From an uncultured Lachnospiraceae bacterium (GTDB lineage: Bacteria > Bacillota > Clostridia > Lachnospirales > Lachnospiraceae): a stretch of 46,817 bases of DNA. The position numbers and the translations under genes were made by a program. The DNA lies in assembly GCA_910589265.1 (NCBI GenBank), contig CAJUTQ010000023.1, forward strand, positions 1-46,817. Reading direction: 5' to 3'. The notes beneath the pieces were generated by a model that had not been told where the DNA came from, ran no database searches, and worked only from the letters and a program-made list of their open reading frames with translations. Each line of letters begins with the position of its first letter. The first letter of the stretch is position 1. Below, piece by piece: positions 23,855 to 33,068 of this stretch.

Positions 23855-25117
23855 ATGGAAGATAAGACGTCTTTAAAAGATAACAAAGGGAAAAGCATAT
23901 CAGAGAATGAAATTAAGGGCGAAGCAAAGGAGAAGTTTCATAAATATATAGAGCTTATAAAGGAACAAGATGAAGAAAAAAAAGAGTATATAGTGGATGG
24001 AGCCTTGTTAAGATGCAGCTGCGCAACAAGGGGAAAAAGAAAGATAAAGGTAGATAGTACAGAGATGTTGTCAAAGCCTACGAATGTGGAAGAAAATTCC
24101 AAAATATACATAGAAAACAGAAAGGAGAGCATCAATGGACAGACTCCCGCAGGAGTTACAGACAGCCTGGGAGGAATGAGGGGAGAGGAAGAAAAGGGTG
24201 AGAAGGGCCAAGAAGGGGAGGAAGAAAGAGTAAATATAGTCAGCTTTGGAAACTGTACCTTTATTCCTGATGGAGAAGACTTGGACAAACTGCTAAAGTC
24301 CCAAAACCTCATGGGCAAAAAGGAAGAAATAATAGAAGCTATAAAGGAAGGGAAAGGAACCTGCTACTGCTTTATGAAGTTAAATGAGGAATGGGAAAAT
24401 CTGCTTATTCCAGAGAGTAATGTGGAAGAAAAAAGAGACCTTCCCAAAGCAGGGCATGACAAAATACGGTATTCCTCCTACATGAGATTCAATGGAATAA
24501 AAGGAATTACTCTTTCGTCAACGCTTTTTTGTAAATTTGGACAAGGAATTATTCGGGCATCAAAGTCGGGACAGACAGGAAGGAGAGTCTATATACCTGA
24601 GGAGATAGAGGGTAAAGTGAGAGGAAAGGATAAGACTTTAAAACCTTGGGAAAATTGGGGAGTACCTTCGCAGTACAAAGAGCACCCTAAAATGGCTGTG
24701 CCAGATGCTGATGGGAGGTATACAGTTTCTGTGGGTCCGAGGGTCATTGATCCCAACTACCCTGATGATGGGAAAATATGGAAGGATGATTTTGGGGAAT
24801 ATCCAATAATAAGAGTCGTATTAAGACATAAGGAAACGGGAGAAGAAAAAGTGATAGAGTGTAAGATAGACAATATAAAAGCTCATTCTTATAACACATA
24901 CCAAGATCCTGAAAAAGGTGATGAAAATAATAGCGCATATTTTGATGTAGAAAATGGGTATGTACAGACAGGCATATTGTATCCAAATACTACCGGTGCT
25001 CATACTCCTTTCGCAGAGGATAATATTGATAGTTCTGTAATAGAATTTTCTGGACATAATGTGGACTTTGAATATAAGGAATATGAATTGGAAGGAGTTT
25101 TTGTAATAGAAGAATAG
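23855..25117 (+). CDS. DUF4280 (PAAR-like) protein with C-terminal cargo domain, about 420 aa
   Basis: I prefer ATG 23855 (MEDKTSLKDNK), which aligns with the VEDKTAERKN start of the second DUF4280 gene; the frame is open from TTG 23828. Residues ~45-250 are DUF4280: VDGALLRCSCAT, ESINGQTPAGVTDS, VSFGNCTFIP, KGTCYCFM and a closing LFCKFGQGII. Such domains replace PAAR as spike tip cap. After ASKSGQTG a new domain of ~160 residues begins: RYTVSVGPRVIDPNYP, DFGEYPIIRVVLRHKETG, VIECKIDNIKAHSYN, VQTGILYPN and IEFSGHNVDFEYKEYEL. It looks all-beta and possibly barrel-like, but I cannot name its activity. Internal Asp, His and Cys residues would be testable active-site candidates. Probable effector, fused like the SleB protein at 33069. 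Confidence 0.8.
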   Translation: MEDKTSLKDNKGKSISENEIKGEAKEKFHKYIELIKEQDEEKKEYIVDGALLRCSCATRGKRKIKVDSTEMLSKPTNVEENSKIYIENRKESINGQTPAGVTDSLGGMRGEEEKGEKGQEGEEERVNIVSFGNCTFIPDGEDLDKLLKSQNLMGKKEEIIEAIKEGKGTCYCFMKLNEEWENLLIPESNVEEKRDLPKAGHDKIRYSSYMRFNGIKGITLSSTLFCKFGQGIIRASKSGQTGRRVYIPEEIEGKVRGKDKTLKPWENWGVPSQYKEHPKMAVPDADGRYTVSVGPRVIDPNYPDDGKIWKDDFGEYPIIRVVLRHKETGEEKVIECKIDNIKAHSYNTYQDPEKGDENNSAYFDVENGYVQTGILYPNTTGAHTPFAEDNIDSSVIEFSGHNVDFEYKEYELEGVFVIEE

Positions 25118-25600
25118 TAAAATAAATTAAAATGCAGAGAAGGAATACACGGGGAAGTGGCAGCAGAACAGCATATGAAAAAGGTATTGGCTGAGAAATG
25201 TAGTTATATTAATTTTTGAACATATCTTCCAGTAAGGATAGGACAAAACAGTTTATACTAGTTTGCTATGAGAGGATTTATGAAGGTACAGGAAGCAATC
25301 ATAGGCTAATCTGAGAGATATATCTTATTTTTCATAACCAGAGGTAATGTGTCAGATATTTTGGAAGTGGAGTTTAGGAATTGGAGAAGTTTCTGAAATG
25401 GATTTGATGATACAGGGATAGTAAGAAAGGTGAGAACGAGCAGACAAGGACGGCTGAAGAGTGACATCGGCTACAGAAATATCATGATAGAACATAATAT
25501 GAGAGAGGCTGGTCCTATGATCTGTTTCAAAGATCTCAAAGCTTATTCAAAATCCAAGGAAGGATGAGAAAAACCTTTGTCATGGGCCTATTTAAGACTA
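25118..25600 (+). other. Gene-free stretch, nothing recognised
   Basis: Stops interrupt every frame on the + strand, and no RNA hairpin or repeat stands out. The base composition is like that of the neighbouring coding DNA, so this is probably worn-out coding sequence, perhaps the 5' part of the Imm11-like remnant that follows. Confidence 0.4.
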
Positions 25601-25639
25601 AAAAAGGCTATGGGTCTTTGACAAGGTTTAGAACTCAAA

Positions 25640-25830
25640 CAAAACAGAGATGAAAAAGGACATTCCAGAGCAGTCAGCTTTATGGGATGGATACTGGAAA
25701 AGGAGAGGTTTCTTAGAGAGAACAATTTAATATTTTGGATAGCTTCCTTTGCTTTGTCATAAGTACATTGCTTGAGAGGGCAGCTATGGGGATATTATGT
25801 TGGAAGAAGTAGGAAGAAATAAAGGGCAAT
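25640..25830 (+). pseudogene. Decayed Imm11-like gene (3' part)
   Basis: Translated pieces follow the end of the 15378 protein. KKDIPEQSALW stands opposite KRDVLSEQSVW, then REQFNIL opposite REKSIFQI, then TLLERAAMGI opposite SLLDRGAIGI. After a one-base shift, MLEEVG stands opposite GLQEVQ. At least two stops and shifts interrupt it. The position directly after the DUF4280 effector gene suggests that it was the partner of that effector. Confidence 0.5.
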
Positions 25831-25863
25831 GTTATTCATAAGCAATGCCTCATTCTTGAGGAT

Positions 25864-25892
25864 TTGTTTATTATGATGATTACATTTATATA
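25864..25892 (+). promoter_or_regulatory. Candidate sigma-A promoter for gene 25948
   Basis: TTGTTT at 25864-25869, a 17-base spacer, then TATATA at 25887-25892. It lies 56 bases upstream of the ATG in an AT-rich gap. One of the few good promoter-like sites in the window, and it could start a separate transcript for the repeat-protein cluster. Confidence 0.4.
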
Positions 25893-25947
25893 AAAAGCAG
25901 AGGAGCAAAACCTTATAAAATTCTAGAAAAACGAGAGGAGGAAGAAA

Positions 25948-27798
25948 ATGAAAAAAAGAATAGGATCCTGTTTTGTCCTGTTTATATTTCTGGTAAGCAT
26001 AAGTTTATGGATGAGAGAAGAAGGAAAGGAAGAAGGCGCTAAGGAAAGAGTTAGAGAAGCAGCAGATGAATTCCATGGGGAGGACAAGGGGAGCACGACA
26101 GAAAACAAGGAATCAATTCAAAGGGTGAAAGATGAACGGGATTCTATCTATGAGCCAGCTGCGCATGCCTATGAAGAAATACGATCCTTATATCATTTGG
26201 ATTATGAATATGTAGATGTAAACGACTTAAAACATCATGAGATAGAGTTTGTTCATGATAAAACTTATGAGGAGATAAAGAAAGCTTATGAGGAAATCAA
26301 TTTCTATGGTGAGATAGAAAGAGGAGATAAGGAAAGGTATGGATTTTACCTAGAGAAATTTCATTTATTGTTGGAAGAAAAGGTAAAGTTTACCCTGCCG
26401 GAAAGATTGAAAAAACTCTATACAGAAGAAACCCAATTTTATTTGAGTGAATATGAAGAGTTATATATCAATTCTAAGTCCAGATTTATACCAGAGGATT
26501 ATCTCTATTATTTCTTTGATATGAATGGAGATAATAATCCGGAATTATGCATTGCGAAAGAAAGCGGGAGAGGCTTTGTCTATATATTTCAGTACAAAGA
26601 GGAGACGGATGAAATCATTCTATGGTATGAACTGGGAAATGGATACTATGATTTAATAGGGACGAAAAAAGTAGGATATGTTAGTAGTTATATGGATGGA
26701 TCCAACCATGGATATTATGAATTGAATGAAGAGGGAAATAAAGAATCCGAGGTATGGTTTTATTCTCTTTTTAAGACAGAAACAGGAGAAATGATATATG
26801 TATACATGGTAGACTTGCCAGAGTATTCTGATGAGGATAAAAATCAAAAGATAAGGGAATCTATTGAAGAAACTCCATACATAAAAGGATATAATCATAT
26901 TAAATTATATCGGGTAACAAAAGAGCAGTATGAGGAGCTGACCAGTGATTATTTCGAGTCACTGGAGCTGGGAAAGGAAAAACGAAAGGAGGTAACCTAT
27001 ACTTATGAGGAGTTATTTCACGATGAAATAGAATTTGTCAGTGATGAGAAGTTTAAGGAGATAAACAATGCCTATAAAGAGATAGATTTCTTTGGAGAAT
27101 TTGAACAGGGAGATAAGGAAAAGAAAGAGTACTATCAAGAGAAATTTCATCAATTGTTAAAAGAAGAAGTGAAGTTTACTTTATCAGAAGAAACGCAAAT
27201 ATACTTGAGTGAATATGAAGGACTAAGCGCTTATCCCAAAAATGCAAAAGAGCCAGCATTTGAACCAGAGGCTTATTTATATTCTTTCTATGATGTCAAT
27301 GGAGACGGGATACCGGAATTATGTATAAATCCCAGGGAGGGAAACCTATATTATTATATTTTTCAGTATATAGAAGAGACGGATGAAATTATACTAAGGG
27401 ATAAAATATATAAAAAATATTATCAAAGGATGGGGACGAAAAAAACAGCATTTAGTATACCAGGAATGATGTCAGAAATATACTATGGATTTTATGAACA
27501 GGATGAAAGGGGAGAGAAAGAAAGGGAAGTAACCTTTTATAGTATATATGAGACGAAAACAGGAGAATTAGTGGAAGTATACATGGTAGAAATGCCCTAC
27601 TATTTTGAAAAAGAAATAGAGGAAGACAGGGTGGAGATGCCTTATGGAACAAGCAACCGCCGCAGTAAATATTATCGGGTAACAAAGGAGCAGTATGAGG
27701 AGCTGACCAATGATTATTTTCAAGCATTAGAGGAGGCGAAGGAAAACCTAAAACAAGTAACTTATACTTATGAGGAATTATTCGGGGAAAAGGCATAA
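25948..27798 (+). CDS. Signal-anchored protein with two EF-hand-like repeats, copy 1 (616 aa)
   Basis: ATG with a strong AGGAGG site (25936-25941). Residues 1-22 are a signal or anchor (MKKRIGSCFVLFIFLVSISLW) without a lipobox; an acidic Glu/Lys linker follows. The rest consists of two homologous units of ~250 residues. Each opens with IEFVxDxxxxEIxxAYxEI, continues with YLEKFHLLLEEKVKFTL, has a Ca-site-like DMNGDNNPELCI (~191) or DVNGDGIPELCI (~449), then IFQYxEETDEIILW, and ends with RVTKEQYEELTxDYF and TYTYEELF. The DxNxDGxPE loop is typical of calcium-binding surface repeats. Family not recognised. It is probably outside the membrane. A protective role against the wall-degrading effectors is a possibility from location only. 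Confidence 0.75.
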   Translation: MKKRIGSCFVLFIFLVSISLWMREEGKEEGAKERVREAADEFHGEDKGSTTENKESIQRVKDERDSIYEPAAHAYEEIRSLYHLDYEYVDVNDLKHHEIEFVHDKTYEEIKKAYEEINFYGEIERGDKERYGFYLEKFHLLLEEKVKFTLPERLKKLYTEETQFYLSEYEELYINSKSRFIPEDYLYYFFDMNGDNNPELCIAKESGRGFVYIFQYKEETDEIILWYELGNGYYDLIGTKKVGYVSSYMDGSNHGYYELNEEGNKESEVWFYSLFKTETGEMIYVYMVDLPEYSDEDKNQKIRESIEETPYIKGYNHIKLYRVTKEQYEELTSDYFESLELGKEKRKEVTYTYEELFHDEIEFVSDEKFKEINNAYKEIDFFGEFEQGDKEKKEYYQEKFHQLLKEEVKFTLSEETQIYLSEYEGLSAYPKNAKEPAFEPEAYLYSFYDVNGDGIPELCINPREGNLYYYIFQYIEETDEIILRDKIYKKYYQRMGTKKTAFSIPGMMSEIYYGFYEQDERGEKEREVTFYSIYETKTGELVEVYMVEMPYYFEKEIEEDRVEMPYGTSNRRSKYYRVTKEQYEELTNDYFQALEEAKENLKQVTYTYEELFGEKA

Positions 27799-27905
27799 AG
27801 AAAGTTCTCATCTTGGATGATATGGGTAGAAAGATGGATGCAGAAAAAAGTAAAGTGGAACATTAGAAGATAGTAGGAGAAAAAAGAAGAATATGGGGGA
27901 TAAAA

Positions 27906-29786
27906 ATGAAAAAAAGAATAGGTTCTTGTCTTGCAATGGTTATCTTTATAGCAGTCATATGTTTGTGGGTAGGAACAAAAGAGATGGAAAAGCAGGATAA
28001 TATTGTAGAAGGAGGAAGTATGGGAACCATTGAGGAAGGGAGGGATGAGAAACATAGGGATGCTTGGGAAGAAAAAAGGGCTTCTCCTCAGGAGACTATA
28101 GATGCATCAGAGGATATCTATGACGCCTTTCCAAATGCCGTTTATGAGCATATAAGATCATTGTACCATGATGAGTATGAGGATGTGAACTTGTTGCATC
28201 ATAATAGGATAGAGTTTGTCAGTAATGAGACATATGAGGCTATAAGGAATGTCTATAAAGAAATCAATTTCTATGGGGAGGCAGAAAGAGAGGATAAGGA
28301 AAGTTATGGATTTTACTTAGAGAAATTTCATTTATTATTGGAAGAAAAGGTAAAGTTTACCCTGTCGGAAAGATTGAGAAAACCTTATACAGAAAAAACA
28401 CAAATGTATTTGAGTGAATATGGAGAAATGAAAAGTGATTCTAAGAATGGAAGATTAACACCAGAGGATTATCTCTATTACTTCTTTGATATGAATGGAG
28501 ATGATAAGCCGGAATTATGTATGAGGGAAGAGAGCGACGGAAGATATCTTTACATATTTCAGTATAAAGAGGAGACAGACGAATTCATACTATGGCAGGA
28601 GCTGCTCACTGTATATGAGCGTTTAATAGGGACGAAAAAAAGAGGATATGCCCATTATACAACGATAGATGGAGAGTTTTATGAATATCATGAATTGGAC
28701 GAGGAGGGGAATGAACGATTAGAGGGGTTGTTTTATTGCCTTTATAAGACAGAAACAGGAGAGTTTGTAAAGGTATATATGGTAGGTCTGCCAGAGCCTG
28801 GTAAGAGTGAGAATCAAAAGAAAAGGGAATACATCGAAGAAGCTCCATACAAAATAAGAGATAGTCGTCTCAAGCTATATCGGATAACAAAAGAACAGTA
28901 TGAGGAGCTGACCAATGATTATTTTGAAGTATTGGAATGGAGGAAGGAAAATCTGAAACAGGTAACCTATACTTATGAGGAGCTATTTCACAATGAAATA
29001 GAATTTGTCAGTGAGGAAAAGTTTGAGGAGATAAACAATGCCTATAAAGAGATAGATTTCTTTGGAGAATTTGAACAGGGAAATAAGGAAAAGGAGGAGT
29101 ATTATCAAGAGAAATTTCATCAACTGTTAAAAGGAGAGGTGAAGTTTACCTTATCGAAAGAGGCAAATGAATATTATTTAAGAGAAACCCAATATTCTTT
29201 GAATGAATATTTGGGATTAAAGACTTATCCAGGAAATGAAGAAGAGTTAACCTTTGTACCAGAGGATCATCTCTATTATTTCTATGATATAAACAAAGAT
29301 GGGATACCAGAATTGTGTATTAACCCAAAAGAAGGGAAAAGGTATTATTACATATTTCAGTATATAGAAGAGACGGATGAAATCATATTAAGACATAAAA
29401 GATATAAAAGTTATTATCCGTTTATGGGGACAAAAAAAACAACATGCCATATCCCAGGGACTATCAAAGATTATTATCAGTTTTATGAACAGGATGAAGA
29501 GGGAGAGAAAGAAGTAACCTTCTATAAGGCATATAGGATGAAACAAGGGGAATGGGAAGAGGAATATATGGTAGAAATGCCTTATGATTATGAGAAAGAA
29601 ATAAAGGGAAATAGAGAGGAAGAGAGGCTCTATGGAACAAGGAGCAGCCAAAGTACCTATTATCGGGTGACAAAAGAGCAGTATGAGGAGCTAACAAATC
29701 CATTTTTTCAAGCATTAGAAAAGGTGGAGGAAAACCTAAAACAAGTAACCTATACCTATGAGGAATTATTCGGGGAAAAGGTATAA
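27906..29786 (+). CDS. Signal-anchored protein with two EF-hand-like repeats, copy 2 (626 aa)
   Basis: The ATG follows GGGGGATAAAA. It is a close tandem paralogue of 25948: same anchor start (MKKRIGSCLAMVIFIAVICLW), a different low-complexity acidic linker (residues ~30-60), then two units with DMNGDDKPELCM (~195) and DINKDGIPELCI (~461) and the same YTYEELFGEK end. The N-terminal signal and the C-terminal unit are more conserved than the linker, as expected for an exposed spacer. No lipobox is present, so it is probably held by an uncleaved signal helix or released. The remains of a third copy lie just downstream. Function unknown. Confidence 0.75.
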   Translation: MKKRIGSCLAMVIFIAVICLWVGTKEMEKQDNIVEGGSMGTIEEGRDEKHRDAWEEKRASPQETIDASEDIYDAFPNAVYEHIRSLYHDEYEDVNLLHHNRIEFVSNETYEAIRNVYKEINFYGEAEREDKESYGFYLEKFHLLLEEKVKFTLSERLRKPYTEKTQMYLSEYGEMKSDSKNGRLTPEDYLYYFFDMNGDDKPELCMREESDGRYLYIFQYKEETDEFILWQELLTVYERLIGTKKRGYAHYTTIDGEFYEYHELDEEGNERLEGLFYCLYKTETGEFVKVYMVGLPEPGKSENQKKREYIEEAPYKIRDSRLKLYRITKEQYEELTNDYFEVLEWRKENLKQVTYTYEELFHNEIEFVSEEKFEEINNAYKEIDFFGEFEQGNKEKEEYYQEKFHQLLKGEVKFTLSKEANEYYLRETQYSLNEYLGLKTYPGNEEELTFVPEDHLYYFYDINKDGIPELCINPKEGKRYYYIFQYIEETDEIILRHKRYKSYYPFMGTKKTTCHIPGTIKDYYQFYEQDEEGEKEVTFYKAYRMKQGEWEEEYMVEMPYDYEKEIKGNREEERLYGTRSSQSTYYRVTKEQYEELTNPFFQALEKVEENLKQVTYTYEELFGEKV

Positions 29787-29833
29787 ATAGAGCGCTTGTT
29801 TGGAATAACAGGGAAAGAAAAAGGAGAAAACAA

Positions 29834-30029
29834 TGAAAAAAAACATCTGGAGGAAAAAGCGAAGGGGAAAGTATTTCTGGAAATCAGATCAAGAACAAAG
29901 AAGAGAGGAAGGAAATGGATCAAGGGAAACTTTGATGCAATAAAGATGGGAAGAGAAAATCGGAAGCATGTTTCTTATCCATATGAGAAGATGCCAGGGT
30001 CAAAATACCTTTTGCCCTCAATATCATGA
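29834..30029 (+). pseudogene. Deleted remnant of a third EF-hand-like repeat gene
   Basis: After AAAGGAGAAAAC, an ATG opens with a MKKNIW-type start. In another frame the sequence ends GNFDAIKMGRENRKHVSYPYEK, which lines up with the DYFQALEEAKENLKQVTYTYEE tail of the gene at 25948. The ~550 residues in between are missing, so this is an internally deleted copy. Confidence 0.5.
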
Positions 30030-30099
30030 GAATGATTTAAGGATAAAAAAATCTTCTAATTTATATTGCTATATAGTGTTAGAAGGGAGAGAGATCAAA

Positions 30100-32322
30100 A
30101 TGAAAAAAAGAGTAGTTTCCTGTTTTCTTATAGTCATATGTATGGTAAGCATATGCTTATGGACAAGTCCAAAAAAGGCAGAGGAACAGGATAGCCCTAT
30201 AGAAGAAAAAGGGGAGAATGAATCAGAAAGGAAAGTACAATGGAAAGTGGAATATAGGGGAGAAAATTATCTCATCACTTTATACAATGAAGATGGAAAA
30301 GAGATAGAGGAACTACTTTTTGCAGAGAAACCGGAAGTAAAGGAAATAGGTGGAGAGCTTCTGGAAGTAAGTATAAGAACAGGGGAGCATGACAGAGAGA
30401 CTTTTTATTTTCATAAAAAAATGTTACAAAAATCATACGTCTATGTTAATCCTACAATACTATTAGAAAAATATATTTACTACATGAAAGATAACAAATT
30501 GTTAGTCCATGATATCTTTTTAGAAGGAATGCTACATGAGGAAGTTATACGAGATTTTTCCATGACAGAGGATCCCATAAGTTATGTACATATATTGTCC
30601 TGTTCCAATGAAACGTTTCTGATCTTCCGGTATAAGAAAGGAAAAGAGGAGGAAGATATAAGAGAAGTGTTAAAAATATTTCCCGACGAAGAAAGGAAGG
30701 CAGAAGAAGTATATAAAGAAGTCCTATGGGAAAAAGGCGAGGAGCCAGAGGAGGACACAGTTTCAAGAATTGGGAAAAACCAATATGCAATAGAACCTAT
30801 AGGAGAAGACTATAGAGTATGTTTCTATGATGAAAGGGGAAAGGAAGTAGATAGGACAATACTCCCCATAGAGCCATGGATAAGGGAGATAGGAGAGGAG
30901 ATTCTGGAAATAGGAATAAGTACTGAAAATTCTGAAAGATATGTATTTTATTTTCACAAAAAAACGTTGCAAAAATCAAACACATATCTCAATCCTACCG
31001 TATTTTCAGAACAATATATTTATTACATGGAAAATACAGAGGTAATTATCCATGACATCTTTTTAGAGGGAAGGCTATATGAAGAAATTTATCGGTATTT
31101 TTCGCCAGTAGACAGTCCGGTAAAGGACATGTATATCGTACCCTGTTCCCATACCCTCTTTTTGAACATGGAATATGAGAAAGAAGATGCTGGGAGAGTA
31201 TGGGAAGTCATAAAAGCGCTTCCAAAAAATAAGGAGGATGTTAGGAAGGAAAGGTCAAAAAAAGCAGGGAAGGAATATGAAGATATCCCTTTGGAAAAGA
31301 AGAGTTTTTCCATCATAGAAAAAGAACAATATAAAGTGGAACATAGAGGAGAATTTTACATTGTGACCTTATACGATGAGAAGGGAAACAAGGTGAAGAG
31401 AGCTCTTTATACAGAGGAACCAGAAGTAAAGGAAATGGGGAGAGAGCTTTTGGAAGTAAGCATAGGAGCAGAAGGAGAGGAGAAGGATAAGTTTTATTTC
31501 CATAAGAGAACATTACAAATATCCCCTACATATTTGAGTTCTACCTTATTATCAGAAAAATATATTCACTATATGAAAGATAACAAATTAATAGTCCATG
31601 ATATTTTTTTAGAAGGAACGTTATATGAAGAAATCATTCGAGATTTTTCTAATATAAGCAGTCCGGTAAGTCATGTTCATACATTCTCATGTTCCAATCA
31701 AGAATTTTTGATTTTACGATATAAGACAAAAGAACACAAGGAAGAAGTAAGAGAAATATTAGAAATATATCCTGATAATGGGAGGAAAGCAGAGAAAGTA
31801 TTAAAGGAAAAGATTTGGGAGAAGGAATACGAAACCAAGGAGGAAGATAGGACTTCTATAATAGAAAAGAAACAATATAAAAAAGAATTCAATGGAGAAG
31901 AGTATATTGTATATTTGTACGATGAACAGGGAAAGGAGATAGATAGGATAACCTATTCAAAAGAACCATGGGTTCGTGAGATTGGGAAAGATCTTTTGAA
32001 TGTTCGAGTAAGCTTTGGAAATCCTGCAAGCTATGATCTTTATTTTCATAAAAAAACATTGCAAGAGTCTAAAGGATATTTTAATTCTACCCTATTATCA
32101 GAAAAATATGTTAGCTATAGGAAAGACAATAAGTTGATAGTTCATGACATCTTTTTAGAGGGAATTTTATACGAAGAAATAACCAGAGATTTTAAAGGAG
32201 TCAGTCCTGTAAGTGATCTTTATATATTCCCATGTTCCAATAAAACTTTTCTTATTTTTGAATATTATAACGGGGAAGATTACATGAGAGAAGCAGTAGA
32301 AATATTCCCGGAGAAGAAATAA
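30100..32322 (+). CDS. Signal-anchored protein with four HDIFLEG repeats (740 aa)
   Basis: Start set at ATG 30100 after AAGGGAGAGAG, because the hydrophobic anchor (MKKRVVSCFLIVICMVSICLW) follows directly; the frame is open from 29968. No true lipobox is seen. Four homologous units of ~182 residues follow. Each has a strand-rich opening (EEYIVYLYDExGKEIDR), EPxVxEIGxxLLEVxI, FYFHKKTLQKS, LSEKYxxYMKDNKLIVHDIFLEG, EEIIRDFS, then FSCSNxTFLIFxY and EIFP. HDIFLEG falls near residues 136, 317, 500 and 682. The last unit is nearly identical in DNA to the single unit in the gene at 32434. Family not recognised; probably an extracellular beta-rich repeat protein. Location next to wall-active effectors allows an immunity or adhesion role, without direct proof. 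Confidence 0.75.
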   Translation: MKKRVVSCFLIVICMVSICLWTSPKKAEEQDSPIEEKGENESERKVQWKVEYRGENYLITLYNEDGKEIEELLFAEKPEVKEIGGELLEVSIRTGEHDRETFYFHKKMLQKSYVYVNPTILLEKYIYYMKDNKLLVHDIFLEGMLHEEVIRDFSMTEDPISYVHILSCSNETFLIFRYKKGKEEEDIREVLKIFPDEERKAEEVYKEVLWEKGEEPEEDTVSRIGKNQYAIEPIGEDYRVCFYDERGKEVDRTILPIEPWIREIGEEILEIGISTENSERYVFYFHKKTLQKSNTYLNPTVFSEQYIYYMENTEVIIHDIFLEGRLYEEIYRYFSPVDSPVKDMYIVPCSHTLFLNMEYEKEDAGRVWEVIKALPKNKEDVRKERSKKAGKEYEDIPLEKKSFSIIEKEQYKVEHRGEFYIVTLYDEKGNKVKRALYTEEPEVKEMGRELLEVSIGAEGEEKDKFYFHKRTLQISPTYLSSTLLSEKYIHYMKDNKLIVHDIFLEGTLYEEIIRDFSNISSPVSHVHTFSCSNQEFLILRYKTKEHKEEVREILEIYPDNGRKAEKVLKEKIWEKEYETKEEDRTSIIEKKQYKKEFNGEEYIVYLYDEQGKEIDRITYSKEPWVREIGKDLLNVRVSFGNPASYDLYFHKKTLQESKGYFNSTLLSEKYVSYRKDNKLIVHDIFLEGILYEEITRDFKGVSPVSDLYIFPCSNKTFLIFEYYNGEDYMREAVEIFPEKK

Positions 32323-32433
32323 GAAAAACGAGAAATAAGGAGAGAGGATTTTAGGACTTTCTAATAGGCAGAGAAAGAAAAGGGGAGTAGTCAAACATTA
32401 GGAAGAGAGGAAATAATAAGCAAGGAAAGGGAA

Positions 32434-33048
32434 ATGAAAATGAAAAAAAGAGCAGGCTTTTGTTTCGCAATCATTATATGGATAGTAAGTGTATGTTTAT
32501 GGGTAAGTTCAGAAAGGGTAGAAGGAGGGGATAACACTGTTGAAGAGAAAGTTGTAAAAGAAACAGAGGATGCTTCTATGATAGAAAAGAAACAATATAA
32601 AAAGGAATACAATGGAGAAGAGTATATTGTGTATTTGTACGATGAATGGGGAAAGGAGGTAGATAGGATGGCATTTTTAAAAGAACCAGGTGTTTGCGAA
32701 ATCGGGGAGGATATTCTGGAAGTGAGTATAAGCTTTGGAAGTCCTGTAAGATATGATGTATATTTTCATAAAAAGACATTACAGCAATCTCAGGCGTATT
32801 TTAATTCGATGCCATTATCAGAAAAATATGTCAGTTATGTGGACGATAATAAGTTAATAGTTCATGACATTTTTTTAGAAGGAATCTTATACGAGGAAAT
32901 CATTCGGGATTTTGTAGGATACACGCCAATATCAGATATTTATATATTCTCATCTTCTAACAGGAAGGCTCTCATCTTTGAGTATTATAACAAAAAAGAG
33001 GGTGAGACAGTGACAGAAGCAGTGGAAATATTTCCGAAGGATAAATAG
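32434..33048 (+). CDS. Single-unit HDIFLEG-repeat protein, signal-anchored (204 aa)
   Basis: The ATG follows AAGGAAAGGGAA. The protein has an anchor (MKMKKRAGFCFAIIIWIVSVCLW, hydrophobic from about residue 9), a short acidic linker, and then exactly one ~165-residue unit of the type repeated four times at 30100. It includes YIVYLYDEWGKEVDR, YFHKKTLQQSQAYF, LSEKYVSYVDDNKLIVHDIFLEG-type sequence and a closing AVEIFPK. DNA identity to the fourth unit of 30100 and the fourth unit of 35185 is visibly high, so it arose by unit deletion or fresh duplication. It sits right before the DUF4280-SleB effector and could belong to that pair. Function unknown. Confidence 0.72.
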   Translation: MKMKKRAGFCFAIIIWIVSVCLWVSSERVEGGDNTVEEKVVKETEDASMIEKKQYKKEYNGEEYIVYLYDEWGKEVDRMAFLKEPGVCEIGEDILEVSISFGSPVRYDVYFHKKTLQQSQAYFNSMPLSEKYVSYVDDNKLIVHDIFLEGILYEEIIRDFVGYTPISDIYIFSSSNRKALIFEYYNKKEGETVTEAVEIFPKDK

Positions 33049-33068
33049 GAAAAACAAAAGAGAAAACA

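Noticed and set aside
29968..30099. N-terminal extension of the four-repeat protein upstream of ATG 30100
   Set aside because: It overlaps the decayed copy upstream and would put 44 unrelated residues before a clear signal anchor that has its own ribosome binding site.
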